Positions 24,670-33,443 of a stretch of DNA of 64,000 nucleotides are shown piece by piece; the first letter of the stretch is position 1, and every line of letters begins with the position of its first letter. The DNA is taken from the NCBI RefSeq assembly GCF_900107125.1, contig NZ_FNOU01000018.1:1-64000 (forward strand), given 5' to 3'. The DNA is from Eubacterium barkeri. Its GTDB lineage: Bacteria; Bacillota; Clostridia; Eubacteriales; Eubacteriaceae. The notes under the pieces were generated by a model. That model had not been told where the DNA came from, did not search any database, and saw only the letters and a program-made list of their open reading frames with translations. Both the position numbers and the translations under genes were made by a program.

Positions 24670-24678
24670 TGCTATAAT
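24670..24678 (+). promoter_or_regulatory. Extended -10 promoter of the hydratase gene
   Basis: TGC-TATAAT, a perfect extended -10 element, lies about 90 bp before the hydratase start. The -35 region (TTAGAA at 24650-24655) is weak. Confidence 0.55.
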
Positions 24679-24766
24679 AAAAGCAATTCAAATTGGATAC
24701 AAAATACATAACGGACGAAAAGCTTTTCGATTCGTTTAGAGGTTAAGGAAAGCAAGGAGGAAGAAC

Positions 24767-27043
24767 ATGGTAAAATTGTACGAAAACGGTGTATTCCTGG
24801 TGAATGGCACCGATATTGTGGAGGATGCCCAGGCGGCTTTGGCCGCTACGGGGAAAAAAATGACGGTGGAGGAAGCCCGAAAGGGAACCATAGCCTACAG
24901 CATCCTGGAGGCTCATAACACCTCGGATAATATGGAGGCCCTCAAAGTCAAATTCGATGCCATGGCGTCCCACGATATTACCTTTGTGGGGATTGTTCAG
25001 ACGGCCAAGGCCTCGGGGATGGAAAAATTTCCCATTCCCTATGTACTGACCAACTGCCACAACTCCCTGTGTGCGGTGGGGGGGACCATTAACGAGGATG
25101 ATCATGTCTTTGGCCTGTCCGCGGCTAAAAAATACGGTGGGATTTACGTTCCCCCCCATCAAGCTGTGATCCACCAATACATGCGGGAAACCATGGCGGG
25201 CTGTGGCAAGATGATTCTGGGTTCGGACAGCCACACCCGCTACGGTGCCCTGGGCACTATGGCCATTGGTGAAGGCGGTGGGGAGTTGGTGAAGCAGCTC
25301 CTTTGCGATACCTATGATATCAATTATCCCGGGGTAGTGGCGGTATATCTGGATGGCGCACCCCAGCCCGGGGTGGGACCCCAGGATATTGCTCTGGCCA
25401 TTATCGGGGCGGTGTTTAAAAACGGCTATGTGAAGAATAAGGTGATGGAATTTGTGGGGCCGGGGATTGCCTCCATGGAGACGGACTATCGTAACGGTGT
25501 GGATGTAATGACCACGGAAACCACTTGCCTCACCTCCATCTGGCAGACCGATGACGATACCCGGGCCTTCCTGGCACAGCACGGCCGGGCAGATGCCTAC
25601 AAGAAGCTGGCGCCTCAAGAGGTGGCCTATTACGACGGGATGGTCTATGTGGATTTAAGCACGGTTAAGCCCATGATCGCTTTGCCCTTCCACCCCAGCA
25701 ATACCTACGAAATCGATGTGCTCAACGCCAACCTGAAGGACATTCTCCATAAGGTGGAAGAGGATGCCAAAGAATTTACCGCCGGGACGGATGTCCACTT
25801 CTCCCTGACGGATAAAATTGTCGATGGCAAGCTGACCGTCCAGCAGGGGATTATTGCGGGCTGTGCCGGGGGGACGTATTCCAATATTATGGAAGCCGCC
25901 CATATCCTAAAGAACGCCGGCATTGGCAATGATGAATTTACCCTGGCGGTTTACCCTTCCTCCCAGCCCGTCTTCCTGGATCTGGTGAAGAAGGGGGCCA
26001 TTGCGGACCTGATGGCGGCAGGGGCTACCATTAAGACTGCCTTCTGCGGCCCTTGCTTTGGGGCAGGGGATACCCCGGCCAACAACGCCCTGTCCATCCG
26101 CCACACCACCCGAAACTTTCCCAACCGGGAAGGCTCCAAGCCTGGTGTGGGCCAGCTTTCCGCTGTGGCGCTGATGGATGCCCGGTCCATTGCTGCCTCT
26201 GCGGCAAACGGTGGGGTACTGACGGCTGCCACGGCCTACGCCGATGACTATGTGGCGCCGGAATACCATTATGACGATGCACCCTACAAGGTCCGGGTGT
26301 ACCAGGGCTTTGACAAGGCAGAAACCCAGGACAGCCTGGTTTATGGCCCCAATATTAAGGATTGGCCGGAAATGAGTCCATTGGCGGACAACATCCTGTT
26401 AAAGGTGTGTTCCAAAATCATGGATGAGGTCACCACCACCGATGAGCTCATCCCCTCTGGGGAAACGTCCTCCTACCGTTCCAACCCCTTGGGCCTGGCG
26501 GAATTCACCCTCTCCCGGAGGGACCCGGAATACGTGGGCCGCAGCAAGGTGGTGGACCGCATCGAAAAGGCCCGGGTGGCCGGGGACGATCCGGTGCAGG
26601 TGGAAGGGACATTGACTCCCATCTATGATCAGATCGCCAGTATCACCCCGGATGCGGATCGCCAGGCCATCGAAATCGGCAGCATGATCTACTGTGTGAA
26701 GCCAGGGGATGGCTCCGCCCGGGAACAGGCCGCCAGCTGCCAGCGGGTCATTGGCGGCTTGGCCAACATCGCCAGAGAATATGCCACGAAGCGCTATCGT
26801 TCCAATGTGATGAACTGGGGGATGCTACCCTTCCAGATGGCAGGGGAGCCGGATTTCGAGGTGGGGGATTATATCTACATCCCCGGAGTCAGAGCGGCTT
26901 TGGAGGGGGATATGGATCATATCAAGGCTTATGTGCTGGGGGATACCGTTAAAGAAATTACCCTTTACATTGCCCCTATGACCGAGGATGAAAAGAAGAT
27001 CGTCAAAGCGGGATGCTTGATTAATTATAATCGCAACCGTTAG
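24767..27043 (+). CDS. Aconitase-superfamily hydratase (YbhJ-like)
   Basis: A 758-residue protein of the aconitase superfamily. The iron-sulfur ligands are visible as GCAGG and [12 protein letters not shown] (C-x2-C), with [18 protein letters not shown] as substrate/cluster region. The C-terminal swivelling domain is present (about 570-750, [18 protein letters not shown]). Its size and order match the YbhJ-like hydratases rather than citrate-cycle aconitase or leuCD. A dehydratase/hydratase on a 2-hydroxy-tricarboxylate or similar acid is likely; the actual substrate is unknown. Single-gene unit between extended -10 promoter and a strong terminator. Confidence 0.85.
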   Translation: MVKLYENGVFLVNGTDIVEDAQAALAATGKKMTVEEARKGTIAYSILEAHNTSDNMEALKVKFDAMASHDITFVGIVQTAKASGMEKFPIPYVLTNCHNSLCAVGGTINEDDHVFGLSAAKKYGGIYVPPHQAVIHQYMRETMAGCGKMILGSDSHTRYGALGTMAIGEGGGELVKQLLCDTYDINYPGVVAVYLDGAPQPGVGPQDIALAIIGAVFKNGYVKNKVMEFVGPGIASMETDYRNGVDVMTTETTCLTSIWQTDDDTRAFLAQHGRADAYKKLAPQEVAYYDGMVYVDLSTVKPMIALPFHPSNTYEIDVLNANLKDILHKVEEDAKEFTAGTDVHFSLTDKIVDGKLTVQQGIIAGCAGGTYSNIMEAAHILKNAGIGNDEFTLAVYPSSQPVFLDLVKKGAIADLMAAGATIKTAFCGPCFGAGDTPANNALSIRHTTRNFPNREGSKPGVGQLSAVALMDARSIAASAANGGVLTAATAYADDYVAPEYHYDDAPYKVRVYQGFDKAETQDSLVYGPNIKDWPEMSPLADNILLKVCSKIMDEVTTTDELIPSGETSSYRSNPLGLAEFTLSRRDPEYVGRSKVVDRIEKARVAGDDPVQVEGTLTPIYDQIASITPDADRQAIEIGSMIYCVKPGDGSAREQAASCQRVIGGLANIAREYATKRYRSNVMNWGMLPFQMAGEPDFEVGDYIYIPGVRAALEGDMDHIKAYVLGDTVKEITLYIAPMTEDEKKIVKAGCLINYNRNR

Positions 27044-27089
27044 GGTAGGGTTATCGTCCCTCAGTGAATAAAAGTGTAAAATTTAAAAT

Positions 27090-27145
27090 AGGGCGTTCCT
27101 CGAAGAGCTTGCTTCGATTAGGAACGCTCTGTTTTTTGATTTTTT
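27090..27145 (+). terminator. Terminator after hydratase gene
   Basis: Long stem built from gggcgttcct/aggaacgctct and an inner tcgaag/cttcga, then GTTTTTTG and a second T-run. Confidence 0.9.
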
Positions 27146-27307
27146 GTAAAGAGAAATGTGCAAAAAAAGCACAAAATTGCGTAGAATTTGCAGGGGTATT
27201 TCTGTTTTTTTATGCGCTAACCCCAGGGATTATATTATACTAATACATAAAGGAAAGCCACAGGAAGTACTTACTGTGGCTGAATGAAGGGTAAAGGGGT
27301 GAGGCGG

Positions 27308-28048
27308 ATGCGAATCGCTGTCTGCGACGATAATGTAGAGGATTTAAAATGGATGTGCCAGACGGTAAAAGCGGCCCGGGAGTTTCTTAAAATTCGGCCG
27401 GCTGGGCTCAGTGTTTTTGAAGGGGGTGCAGCCCTTATGGAAAAGCTCCAGGAGGGACAGACCTTTGATTTGTATTTCCTGGATTTACTCATGCCGGATA
27501 TCCATGGCATTGATCTGGGTCAGCAGATCCGCCTGGGGGATGAAAGGGCAGATATCGCCTACACGACCAGCTCCCCGGAATTCGCCCTGGATGCCTACCG
27601 CGTCCATGCCATGGACTATTTAATCAAGCCTGTGGAGCTGGAAAAAGTGATCGATGTCCTTAAGCGGGGGGCTAAACGCCTTGCCCAGGATGAAAAGACG
27701 TTTTGTCTCCATATCCGGGGGAATAAGCGAGAGGTCCCCATTAACCAAATTTGTTATGCGGAAAATGTGTCCCGTTGTGTGAATCTCGTTTTGGCAGGTG
27801 GCAAACGACTGGTGGGAGTCACTAATCGGAGCAGCTTTGAAACCTCTGTAGCTGATCTGCTGGAATCCCCAGGCTTTGTACAATGCCATAAATCCTTTGT
27901 GGTCAACCTGCTCTATGTCAATGATTTTATGGGGGACAGCCTGTTTTTAGACAATGGGCAGCGGATTCCTGTGAGTCGTAGCCAGGTAACTCCTGTGCGA
28001 CGGGCCTGGTTAGCCTACGCCGCGGCCCAGGGAATGAGTGGTGGATGA
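27308..28048 (+). CDS. LytTR-family response regulator
   Basis: A 246-residue regulator. The receiver domain (1-120) begins MRIAVCDDN with phosphoacceptor D59 in FLDLLMP and K in LIKPVE. The C-terminal LytTR DNA-binding domain (about 140-240) has the GNKREVPINQICYAE opening and FVQCHKSFVVNLLYV. Start ATG 27308 has GGGGTGAGGCGG upstream. It overlaps the following kinase gene by 4 bp. No precursor peptide gene for an AgrD-like signal is visible nearby. Confidence 0.92.
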   Translation: MRIAVCDDNVEDLKWMCQTVKAAREFLKIRPAGLSVFEGGAALMEKLQEGQTFDLYFLDLLMPDIHGIDLGQQIRLGDERADIAYTTSSPEFALDAYRVHAMDYLIKPVELEKVIDVLKRGAKRLAQDEKTFCLHIRGNKREVPINQICYAENVSRCVNLVLAGGKRLVGVTNRSSFETSVADLLESPGFVQCHKSFVVNLLYVNDFMGDSLFLDNGQRIPVSRSQVTPVRRAWLAYAAAQGMSGG

Positions 28049-29328
28049 TGATGACCCTTGTAGAACCAAAATTTTGGCAGTATCTTTTTTCCCTCTTGGT
28101 CATGCTGGCCTTTACCATTTACTTTTCAGAGCGCCGCTACAGCCTTGGTAAAACCTGTATTATTGCAGGGATTTGTTTTGTCCTCATTGGTGTGGGGGAT
28201 TGGGTTATGCTTTTTGGTGGGGTGAGCGAAGAGACCATGATTCTCATTACCATCCTGACCATTCTGGTAACCCAGGGAACGGTTCTTTGGATTAATCAAT
28301 ATCGGGATTTTAGAGGACTCTTCACAGGAATTACTGGTGCCGCCTACGTTTTGGTGGGAAGTGTCTGCTGGTCTTTAATCCATATTTTCACTGGAAATGA
28401 TCGACTGGCACTATTCGTCCAGGCCGGGGCCTATATCCTTCTTTTCTTTACCCTTGGGAAGTTCCTGCGCCAGCATTATTTTGAAGAGCTGCGTCACCGA
28501 AAAACGGGATGGGGCAGTCTATGTCTGGTACCGGCGCTATTCTATGCGGCGGTTTACACCCTGGTGGTTTGGCCGACCAACATTTATAGGGTTCCTACTA
28601 ACGGCCTGGGAACCCTGATGGTGCTTCTCATCCTGTTTATTGACTACGCTTTGATTTTTCAGATCCTGAGTCAAAACCGGAAGGAGATGTCTTTACTCCG
28701 GGCCAATGATTACCTCCAGAGTTACACCAAGCATTTGGAGCGGGAAAGTGAGAATATCCGAAAGGGGGAAGAGGCGACCGCCATTTTACGCCATGATATG
28801 CGCCATCGGGTACGGATTATCGATAGTTACCTCAAAATGGGCCAGGTGGAGCAGGCCCGGGATGTTCTAAGGGCAGTGGAAGAAAGTCTGGATGCGATTC
28901 GGGTGGAGCGCTACTGTGAGAACAGTGCCATTAACGGAGTTGTGAGTTATCTGGCCGTCATGGCCGCCGAATCGAAAATCACCCTGACCACGGCCCTGGA
29001 CATTCCGGAGACCTTGGCTGTACCAGAATTTGAACTGGCTACGGTTATTTCCAATCTCTTAGAGAATGCTGTAGAGGGCGCTGCCCAGGTAGTGGGGGAT
29101 CGCTGGGTCAGAATCACGGCAAATCGTTTTAAAGGGCGATTGGTTTTTGAGATTCGAAATACCTGTAGTAGTCAGATGAGTACCGATGGTACTGCGCTGC
29201 CTCTGACTTCCAAGGGTGATGGTCACGGATTGGGTCTTCAGAGCGTCCTGGCTTTTACCAAACGGTATGATGCCGCCTTTGACTACACCGTGGAATCCGG
29301 GGTATTTATCGTGCGATTGATGGTATGA
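28045..29328 (+). CDS. GHKL sensor histidine kinase paired with LytTR regulator
   Basis: A 427-residue membrane kinase of the AgrC-like/NatK group. About six transmembrane helices fill residues 10-215. Then comes a coiled linker, a phosphoacceptor region with H250 in ILRHDMRHRV, and the GHKL-type ATPase with ISNLLENAVEGA (N-box) and GHGLGLQSV (G-box). No separate sensory domain, so the ligand is likely sensed within the membrane part. Three adjacent ATG codons leave the start uncertain by 3-6 bp. Confidence 0.9.
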   Translation: MMMTLVEPKFWQYLFSLLVMLAFTIYFSERRYSLGKTCIIAGICFVLIGVGDWVMLFGGVSEETMILITILTILVTQGTVLWINQYRDFRGLFTGITGAAYVLVGSVCWSLIHIFTGNDRLALFVQAGAYILLFFTLGKFLRQHYFEELRHRKTGWGSLCLVPALFYAAVYTLVVWPTNIYRVPTNGLGTLMVLLILFIDYALIFQILSQNRKEMSLLRANDYLQSYTKHLERESENIRKGEEATAILRHDMRHRVRIIDSYLKMGQVEQARDVLRAVEESLDAIRVERYCENSAINGVVSYLAVMAAESKITLTTALDIPETLAVPEFELATVISNLLENAVEGAAQVVGDRWVRITANRFKGRLVFEIRNTCSSQMSTDGTALPLTSKGDGHGLGLQSVLAFTKRYDAAFDYTVESGVFIVRLMV

Positions 29329-29373
29329 GCAATGCAAAAATGGTAAAAGCTGTGATAAATTTGTACTGGTGGT

Positions 29374-29405
29374 GACAGAACCCTTTGCTGGTTCTGTTTT
29401 TTTAT
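29374..29405 (+). terminator. Terminator after the LytTR two-component system
   Basis: Stem acagaacc/ggttctgt with loop CTTTGCT and a run of seven T. Confidence 0.85.
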
Positions 29406-29429
29406 TGCCAAAGAAAGGGGGTGCCGGGA

Positions 29430-30803
29430 CTAAGCCTTTGAAATAGAATCGGGAACCAGAGAGGTGCGTCGATAATCGAGGACTAAAAAGGCCGTAATAA
29501 TCAGGGCTACCAGGAATTCTGAAATAGGGATGCTGTAGCTTAGGGCGTACATGCCAAAGAGCCTGGGCAGGAGGGTAACACATAATCCCGGAAGAATAAT
29601 CCCTTGGAGGAGGCTTATCAGGAGGGCCTTCCCCGGACGAAGGACACATTGATAGTAATAAATCACATAAATATTGTAGAAGGCAAAAATAAAGGCCAGG
29701 GAGAATTGCCTAAAAATAACTGGAATTATGGCATCCATCTCAGGATAGGTGCTTTGGATAAATAAAAGCGTAATCTCACTGGGGAAAAAGCAGAGCGTGG
29801 TAGCGACGATACCGCAGATCACAAAGCAGATGGCGATGGTTCGGCGGTTTAAAGCGGATACCCGGGGCGCAAACCCTGCACCGTAATTTTTAGCTAATAA
29901 AGGGGTGGCCGCACGACCAATGGCGAAGGCGTAGGAACGCATGACCGTTAAAACATTCCAGATAAAGCTGGAAATGGGAATGGCGTAGTAATAGGCCTCG
30001 GGGAGGGTACCCTTGGCCTTGGAGACGATGATGAGCAGGGCGACGAGGGTCCCAAGGGACCAATAGCTAATGAGGGTGGGGGCCCCTATCTTTATAATAT
30101 TCCACAGTTTGCGCCCAAAATGTGTCAGCGTCACAAGATGGATGGTACAACGGGAGGAAAAAAAGTGGAGCATCAGAATAATGAGTCCGATGATTTGGGC
30201 GAGGGTAGTAGAAAGACCAATGCCCACGATGCCCAATTCCAGAACAAAGATGAAAAAATAGTCTCCACAAATATTAAAGACCGAGGCCACGGCAGTGGCC
30301 AAGACAACCCAGTAGGGGGAATTGTCATATCGTACGAAACAGGCGGTCGTAATAAAAAGAATGTAGACTGGAAAACCTAGCCGCATATAGAAGGTATAGA
30401 GGCGCATGAGTTGGAGGACTGCGTGGTCCCCACCGCTTAAAAAGGATAAAATAGCGTCTTGAAAGAAATTAAAGCTAAACCACAAAGTGACCGAGAGAAT
30501 GACTGCTGCAATCATGGTGACCATGAAATATTGGTTGGCTTCATAATCATCCCCTCGGCCAGCGGCTACCGCCGTTAAAATAGAGCCGCCAATACCAAAG
30601 AGATAGCCAAAGCCGTTGATGACCATCCAAAGCGGAATCGTCCGGCTGAGGATGATCCCCGCAATGGAACCTTCAACCATGGAAATAAAAATAATATCGA
30701 TCAAGCTGTAAAGCGAAATCATTAGGGCGCCGATTAATGAAGCAGTGATAAACTTAAAGAGTAATGACTTAGGCTTTTCATTTAAAAGAGGCATCGCATC
30801 CAC
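29430..30803 (-). CDS. MATE-family multidrug/metabolite transporter
   Basis: A 457-residue polytopic protein with about twelve membrane helices. The opening LLFKFITASLIGALMISLYSLIDIIFIS and the internal repeat FGRKLWNIIKIGAPTLISYW are characteristic of MATE pumps (each split by eye). These use Na+ or H+ gradients to export cationic compounds. Substrate unknown. It stands alone on the minus strand, divergent from the KdpD-like gene. An alternative start three codons later (MPLLNE) is possible. Confidence 0.88.
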   Translation of the reverse strand: MDAMPLLNEKPKSLLFKFITASLIGALMISLYSLIDIIFISMVEGSIAGIILSRTIPLWMVINGFGYLFGIGGSILTAVAAGRGDDYEANQYFMVTMIAAVILSVTLWFSFNFFQDAILSFLSGGDHAVLQLMRLYTFYMRLGFPVYILFITTACFVRYDNSPYWVVLATAVASVFNICGDYFFIFVLELGIVGIGLSTTLAQIIGLIILMLHFFSSRCTIHLVTLTHFGRKLWNIIKIGAPTLISYWSLGTLVALLIIVSKAKGTLPEAYYYAIPISSFIWNVLTVMRSYAFAIGRAATPLLAKNYGAGFAPRVSALNRRTIAICFVICGIVATTLCFFPSEITLLFIQSTYPEMDAIIPVIFRQFSLAFIFAFYNIYVIYYYQCVLRPGKALLISLLQGIILPGLCVTLLPRLFGMYALSYSIPISEFLVALIITAFLVLDYRRTSLVPDSISKA

Positions 30804-30975
30804 CCGATTTCCTTAGAATTTAAGAAGAACTTACTGAATTGAAGCTATTATAGCACCTTCAAATGGATTTAATCTTTAAGAAAAAGAAGAATTTTAAAGG
30901 AGAGGTATAGATTTTTAATCGATTGAGATATTTTTTTGATAAAATAGAGGAAAATAAAGAGAAAGGAATAGCATC

Positions 30976-32049
30976 ATGGTGATTAAAGAAAACCAGGGAC
31001 ATCATCAGAAAATCAGGGCTTTCCTGATTATTATTTTGGGTTTAGTGGTCGCCACCGCTTTAGGATTTTGGTTGCGGAGGATGGATGTTTCTGAAACGAA
31101 TATGGTGGTTGTTTACATTTTGTCGGTTATCCTCATCTCCCGATTGACTCCGGGGTATCTCTGGGGCATTATTGCTGCCGTCTTGGCAACCGCAGCATTT
31201 AACTATTTTTTTACCAGTCCCTTCCATTCCTTTTCGGTGGATGATCCCACCTACTGGATTACCTTTTTTATTATGACGGCAACAGCAATTATCATATCGG
31301 CCATGAATGTCCGGCTCCAGGAGAGTGTCCAGGTGGAGGCCGAGGCGAAGCGCGAGCATTATCGTAATCAGCTGCTGCGATCCATCTCCCATGATCTGCG
31401 TACCCCTCTGACGGGGATTAAAGGAACCTCAGAAATGATTTTGCAAATGACCGAAAGGACAGATCCCCGTTATGCCATGGCAGAGGGAATCCATCAGGAC
31501 GCCAACTGGCTCCAGGAGATGGTGGAAAATGTACTGAGCCTGACCCGGCTCCAGGATGACGGCGCTACCTTGATCCGAACCCCGGAGGTGGCGGAGGAAA
31601 TCATTGGAAGTGCCGTGGTTTTGGCGGCAGCCCGGGCACCGGACCACATTATCCAGGCGGAAATGCCCGAAGAGATTCTTTTTGTGCCCATGGATGCCCG
31701 GCTGATGGAGCAGGTGCTTTTAAACCTTTTGGGCAATGCCGTCAAGCATACGCCCCCTGATCAGCCTATTACGGTTACGTTAAGGCGCAGTGGGGATAAA
31801 GCGATTTTTACGGTGGCAGATCGTGGGGAGGGGATTGCCCCGGAGGATCTGCCTCACCTCTTTGAAATGTTCTACACAAAGGCAGCGGGAAACAGCGATT
31901 CTCAAAAAGGCATCGGTCTGGGCCTGCCCATTTGCCAAGCCATTGTTGAGGCCCATGGTGGGACCATCACCGCAGCAAACAGCCCAGGGGGTGGTGCTGT
32001 ATTTACCATCACCCTGCCTGTAGAGGAGAAACAGAATGAATGCTTATAA
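30976..32049 (+). CDS. KdpD-like sensor kinase lacking the N-terminal KdpD domain
   Basis: A 357-residue kinase. It begins directly with the four membrane helices of the DUF4118/KdpD transmembrane domain (about 15-110), followed by the HisKA domain with H139 in SISHDLRTPLTGIK and an ATPase domain (NLLGNAVKHTPP, GIGLGLPICQAIV). The cytoplasmic KdpD and Usp domains that usually make up the first half are absent. No kdpFABC genes are in view, so potassium control is not demonstrated. Overlaps the regulator gene by 14 bp. Confidence 0.88.
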   Translation: MVIKENQGHHQKIRAFLIIILGLVVATALGFWLRRMDVSETNMVVVYILSVILISRLTPGYLWGIIAAVLATAAFNYFFTSPFHSFSVDDPTYWITFFIMTATAIIISAMNVRLQESVQVEAEAKREHYRNQLLRSISHDLRTPLTGIKGTSEMILQMTERTDPRYAMAEGIHQDANWLQEMVENVLSLTRLQDDGATLIRTPEVAEEIIGSAVVLAAARAPDHIIQAEMPEEILFVPMDARLMEQVLLNLLGNAVKHTPPDQPITVTLRRSGDKAIFTVADRGEGIAPEDLPHLFEMFYTKAAGNSDSQKGIGLGLPICQAIVEAHGGTITAANSPGGGAVFTITLPVEEKQNECL

Positions 32050-32737
32050 AGAAGAAACGATTCTCATCGTTGAGGATGATCCCCAAATTCGTCATTTTAT
32101 TGGCTATGCCCTTAAGGAAGAGGGGTATGGCTATTTGACCGCGGGAACCGGGGAAGATGCCCTCTCTAAAATGCTTGGCGGTCCCATCGATTTAATGCTG
32201 CTGGATTTGGGACTGCCGGATATGGATGGTATGGAGATCCTAAAACGGGTGCGGGAGTGGTCAGCGGTTCCAATCATCGTGGTATCCGCCAGGGATCAGG
32301 ACCGGGAGAAGGTAGAGGCCCTGGAGGCGGGGGCCGATGATTACCTCACCAAACCCTTTTCTGCCATGGAACTCATGGCTCGTATTCGGGTGGCTTTTCG
32401 GCACCGGAAAAATGCAATTCAGCAGCAGGCGCCGGAGGTTTATCGTGTTCGGGGCCTTACTTTATCCTTAGACCGCCACACCCTGTCCATGGAGGGAAAG
32501 GAAATCCATCTGACACCCAACGAGTTTAAGCTGATTACCCTATTGGCCCGCCATGCCGGTAAGGTGCTGACCACCGCCGCCATCATCGAAGCCATCTGGG
32601 GCAGGGGCTATGGGGAGGATACCCAGGCACTGCGGGCCCTGATGGCAGGTCTGCGCCGTAAGATTGAAAAGAATCCTGGCAAGCCGGCTTATATTAAAAC
32701 CGAAGTGGGGGTGGGCTATCGGCTGCTGGATGAATAA
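32036..32737 (+). CDS. KdpE/OmpR-type response regulator
   Basis: A 233-residue regulator with a receiver (D57 in LMLLDLGLPDMDG, KPFSAMEL) and a winged-helix DNA-binding domain (LTPNEFKLITLLARHAGKVLT, then RALMAGLRRKIEKNP). It most resembles KdpE. Cotranscribed with the kinase upstream. A tandem 31-bp repeat just after this gene, upstream of a promoter, is a candidate binding site. Confidence 0.92.
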   Translation: MNAYKEETILIVEDDPQIRHFIGYALKEEGYGYLTAGTGEDALSKMLGGPIDLMLLDLGLPDMDGMEILKRVREWSAVPIIVVSARDQDREKVEALEAGADDYLTKPFSAMELMARIRVAFRHRKNAIQQQAPEVYRVRGLTLSLDRHTLSMEGKEIHLTPNEFKLITLLARHAGKVLTTAAIIEAIWGRGYGEDTQALRALMAGLRRKIEKNPGKPAYIKTEVGVGYRLLDE

Positions 32738-32753
32738 GTGGTGCAGAATTCAT

Positions 32754-32815
32754 ACCATTCTCACACGGTGATGGGTATCCTCACACCATTCTCACACCGT
32801 ACCGGGTATAATAAA
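32754..32815 (+). promoter_or_regulatory. Tandem 31-bp repeat and -10 box before the TPR gene
   Basis: Two copies of a 31-bp unit begin at 32754 and 32785, each starting accattctcacac and sharing GGGTAT further on (about 21 of the first 25 positions). The spacing equals three helical turns, typical of OmpR-family direct-repeat operators. The second copy runs into TATAAT (32807-32812). No good -35 is present, which suggests activation. Likely binder: the adjacent KdpE-like regulator (inference). Confidence 0.6.
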
Positions 32816-32863
32816 GTCATCAAGAAAAAAGGTACGTGAGTACGAAAAGTGAGGGATCATCAA

Positions 32864-33262
32864 ATGTCATTTTTTAAACCCATTAATCATTACTCAGGGG
32901 ATCAGGAAATGATCCGCTTAATCAAGAGGATACGTGCACTGGTGACAGATCAGGATTATCAGCAGGGTAAGACGGTGGCAGCCCAGGCCCTGGGGGATTA
33001 TCCCGACGCACCGGAGCCTCACAATTTACTGGGCATTATCTATGAGAAAACCGGAGACCATATCCGGGCAATGAAGCATTTTCAGGCAGCTGGGGCTCTG
33101 GACCCAACCTATGTACCGGCCCAGGTAAATATGGAACGTTTTGCAAGGCTGAAACCCTCGGGTCTTTGTGCCTTCGATGAATCGGACTGTCAACCGGAAA
33201 ATAATTGTGAAGCCTACCTTTTCTTTGATACCACCGGGGTTGGCCATATTGCCCGGAGTTAG
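32864..33262 (+). CDS. Small TPR-repeat protein
   Basis: A 132-residue protein. Start ATG 32864 is chosen because GTGAGGGA lies just upstream; the upstream GTG lies within that site. It contains two TPR-like helix pairs (QGKTVAAQALGDYPDAPEPH, NLLGIIYEKTGDHIRAMKHF, continuing to DPTYVPAQVNMERF). The C-terminal tail (CAFDESDCQPENNCEAYLFF) has three cysteines. It probably mediates protein contacts in the cytoplasm. Its position behind the two-component operon and the repeat element suggests it is regulated by it. Confidence 0.75.
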   Translation: MSFFKPINHYSGDQEMIRLIKRIRALVTDQDYQQGKTVAAQALGDYPDAPEPHNLLGIIYEKTGDHIRAMKHFQAAGALDPTYVPAQVNMERFARLKPSGLCAFDESDCQPENNCEAYLFFDTTGVGHIARS

Positions 33263-33266
33263 TTTT

Positions 33267-33292
33267 GAAAAGCCCACTTTTGGGCTTTTTTT
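33267..33292 (+). terminator. Terminator after TPR gene
   Basis: Stem aaaagccca/tgggctttt with a four-base loop and a seven-T run. Confidence 0.88.
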
Positions 33293-33443
33293 ATTGGGCT
33301 TTAATCTGTAAATAAAAAGGATGAAATTGCCGGTCGGATACTTTGAAAAGCTTGTAAAAATAAAGGGGTTATGATACTCTCTTTAATTAAGAAACCATTA
33401 ATATTCTATGTTTTAGAATGGATAGGGAGAAGGAGAATGCCAT

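Noticed and set aside
30976-32737. Complete potassium-responsive Kdp system
   Set aside because: Kinase lacks the KdpD N-terminal half and no kdpFABC genes are adjacent.
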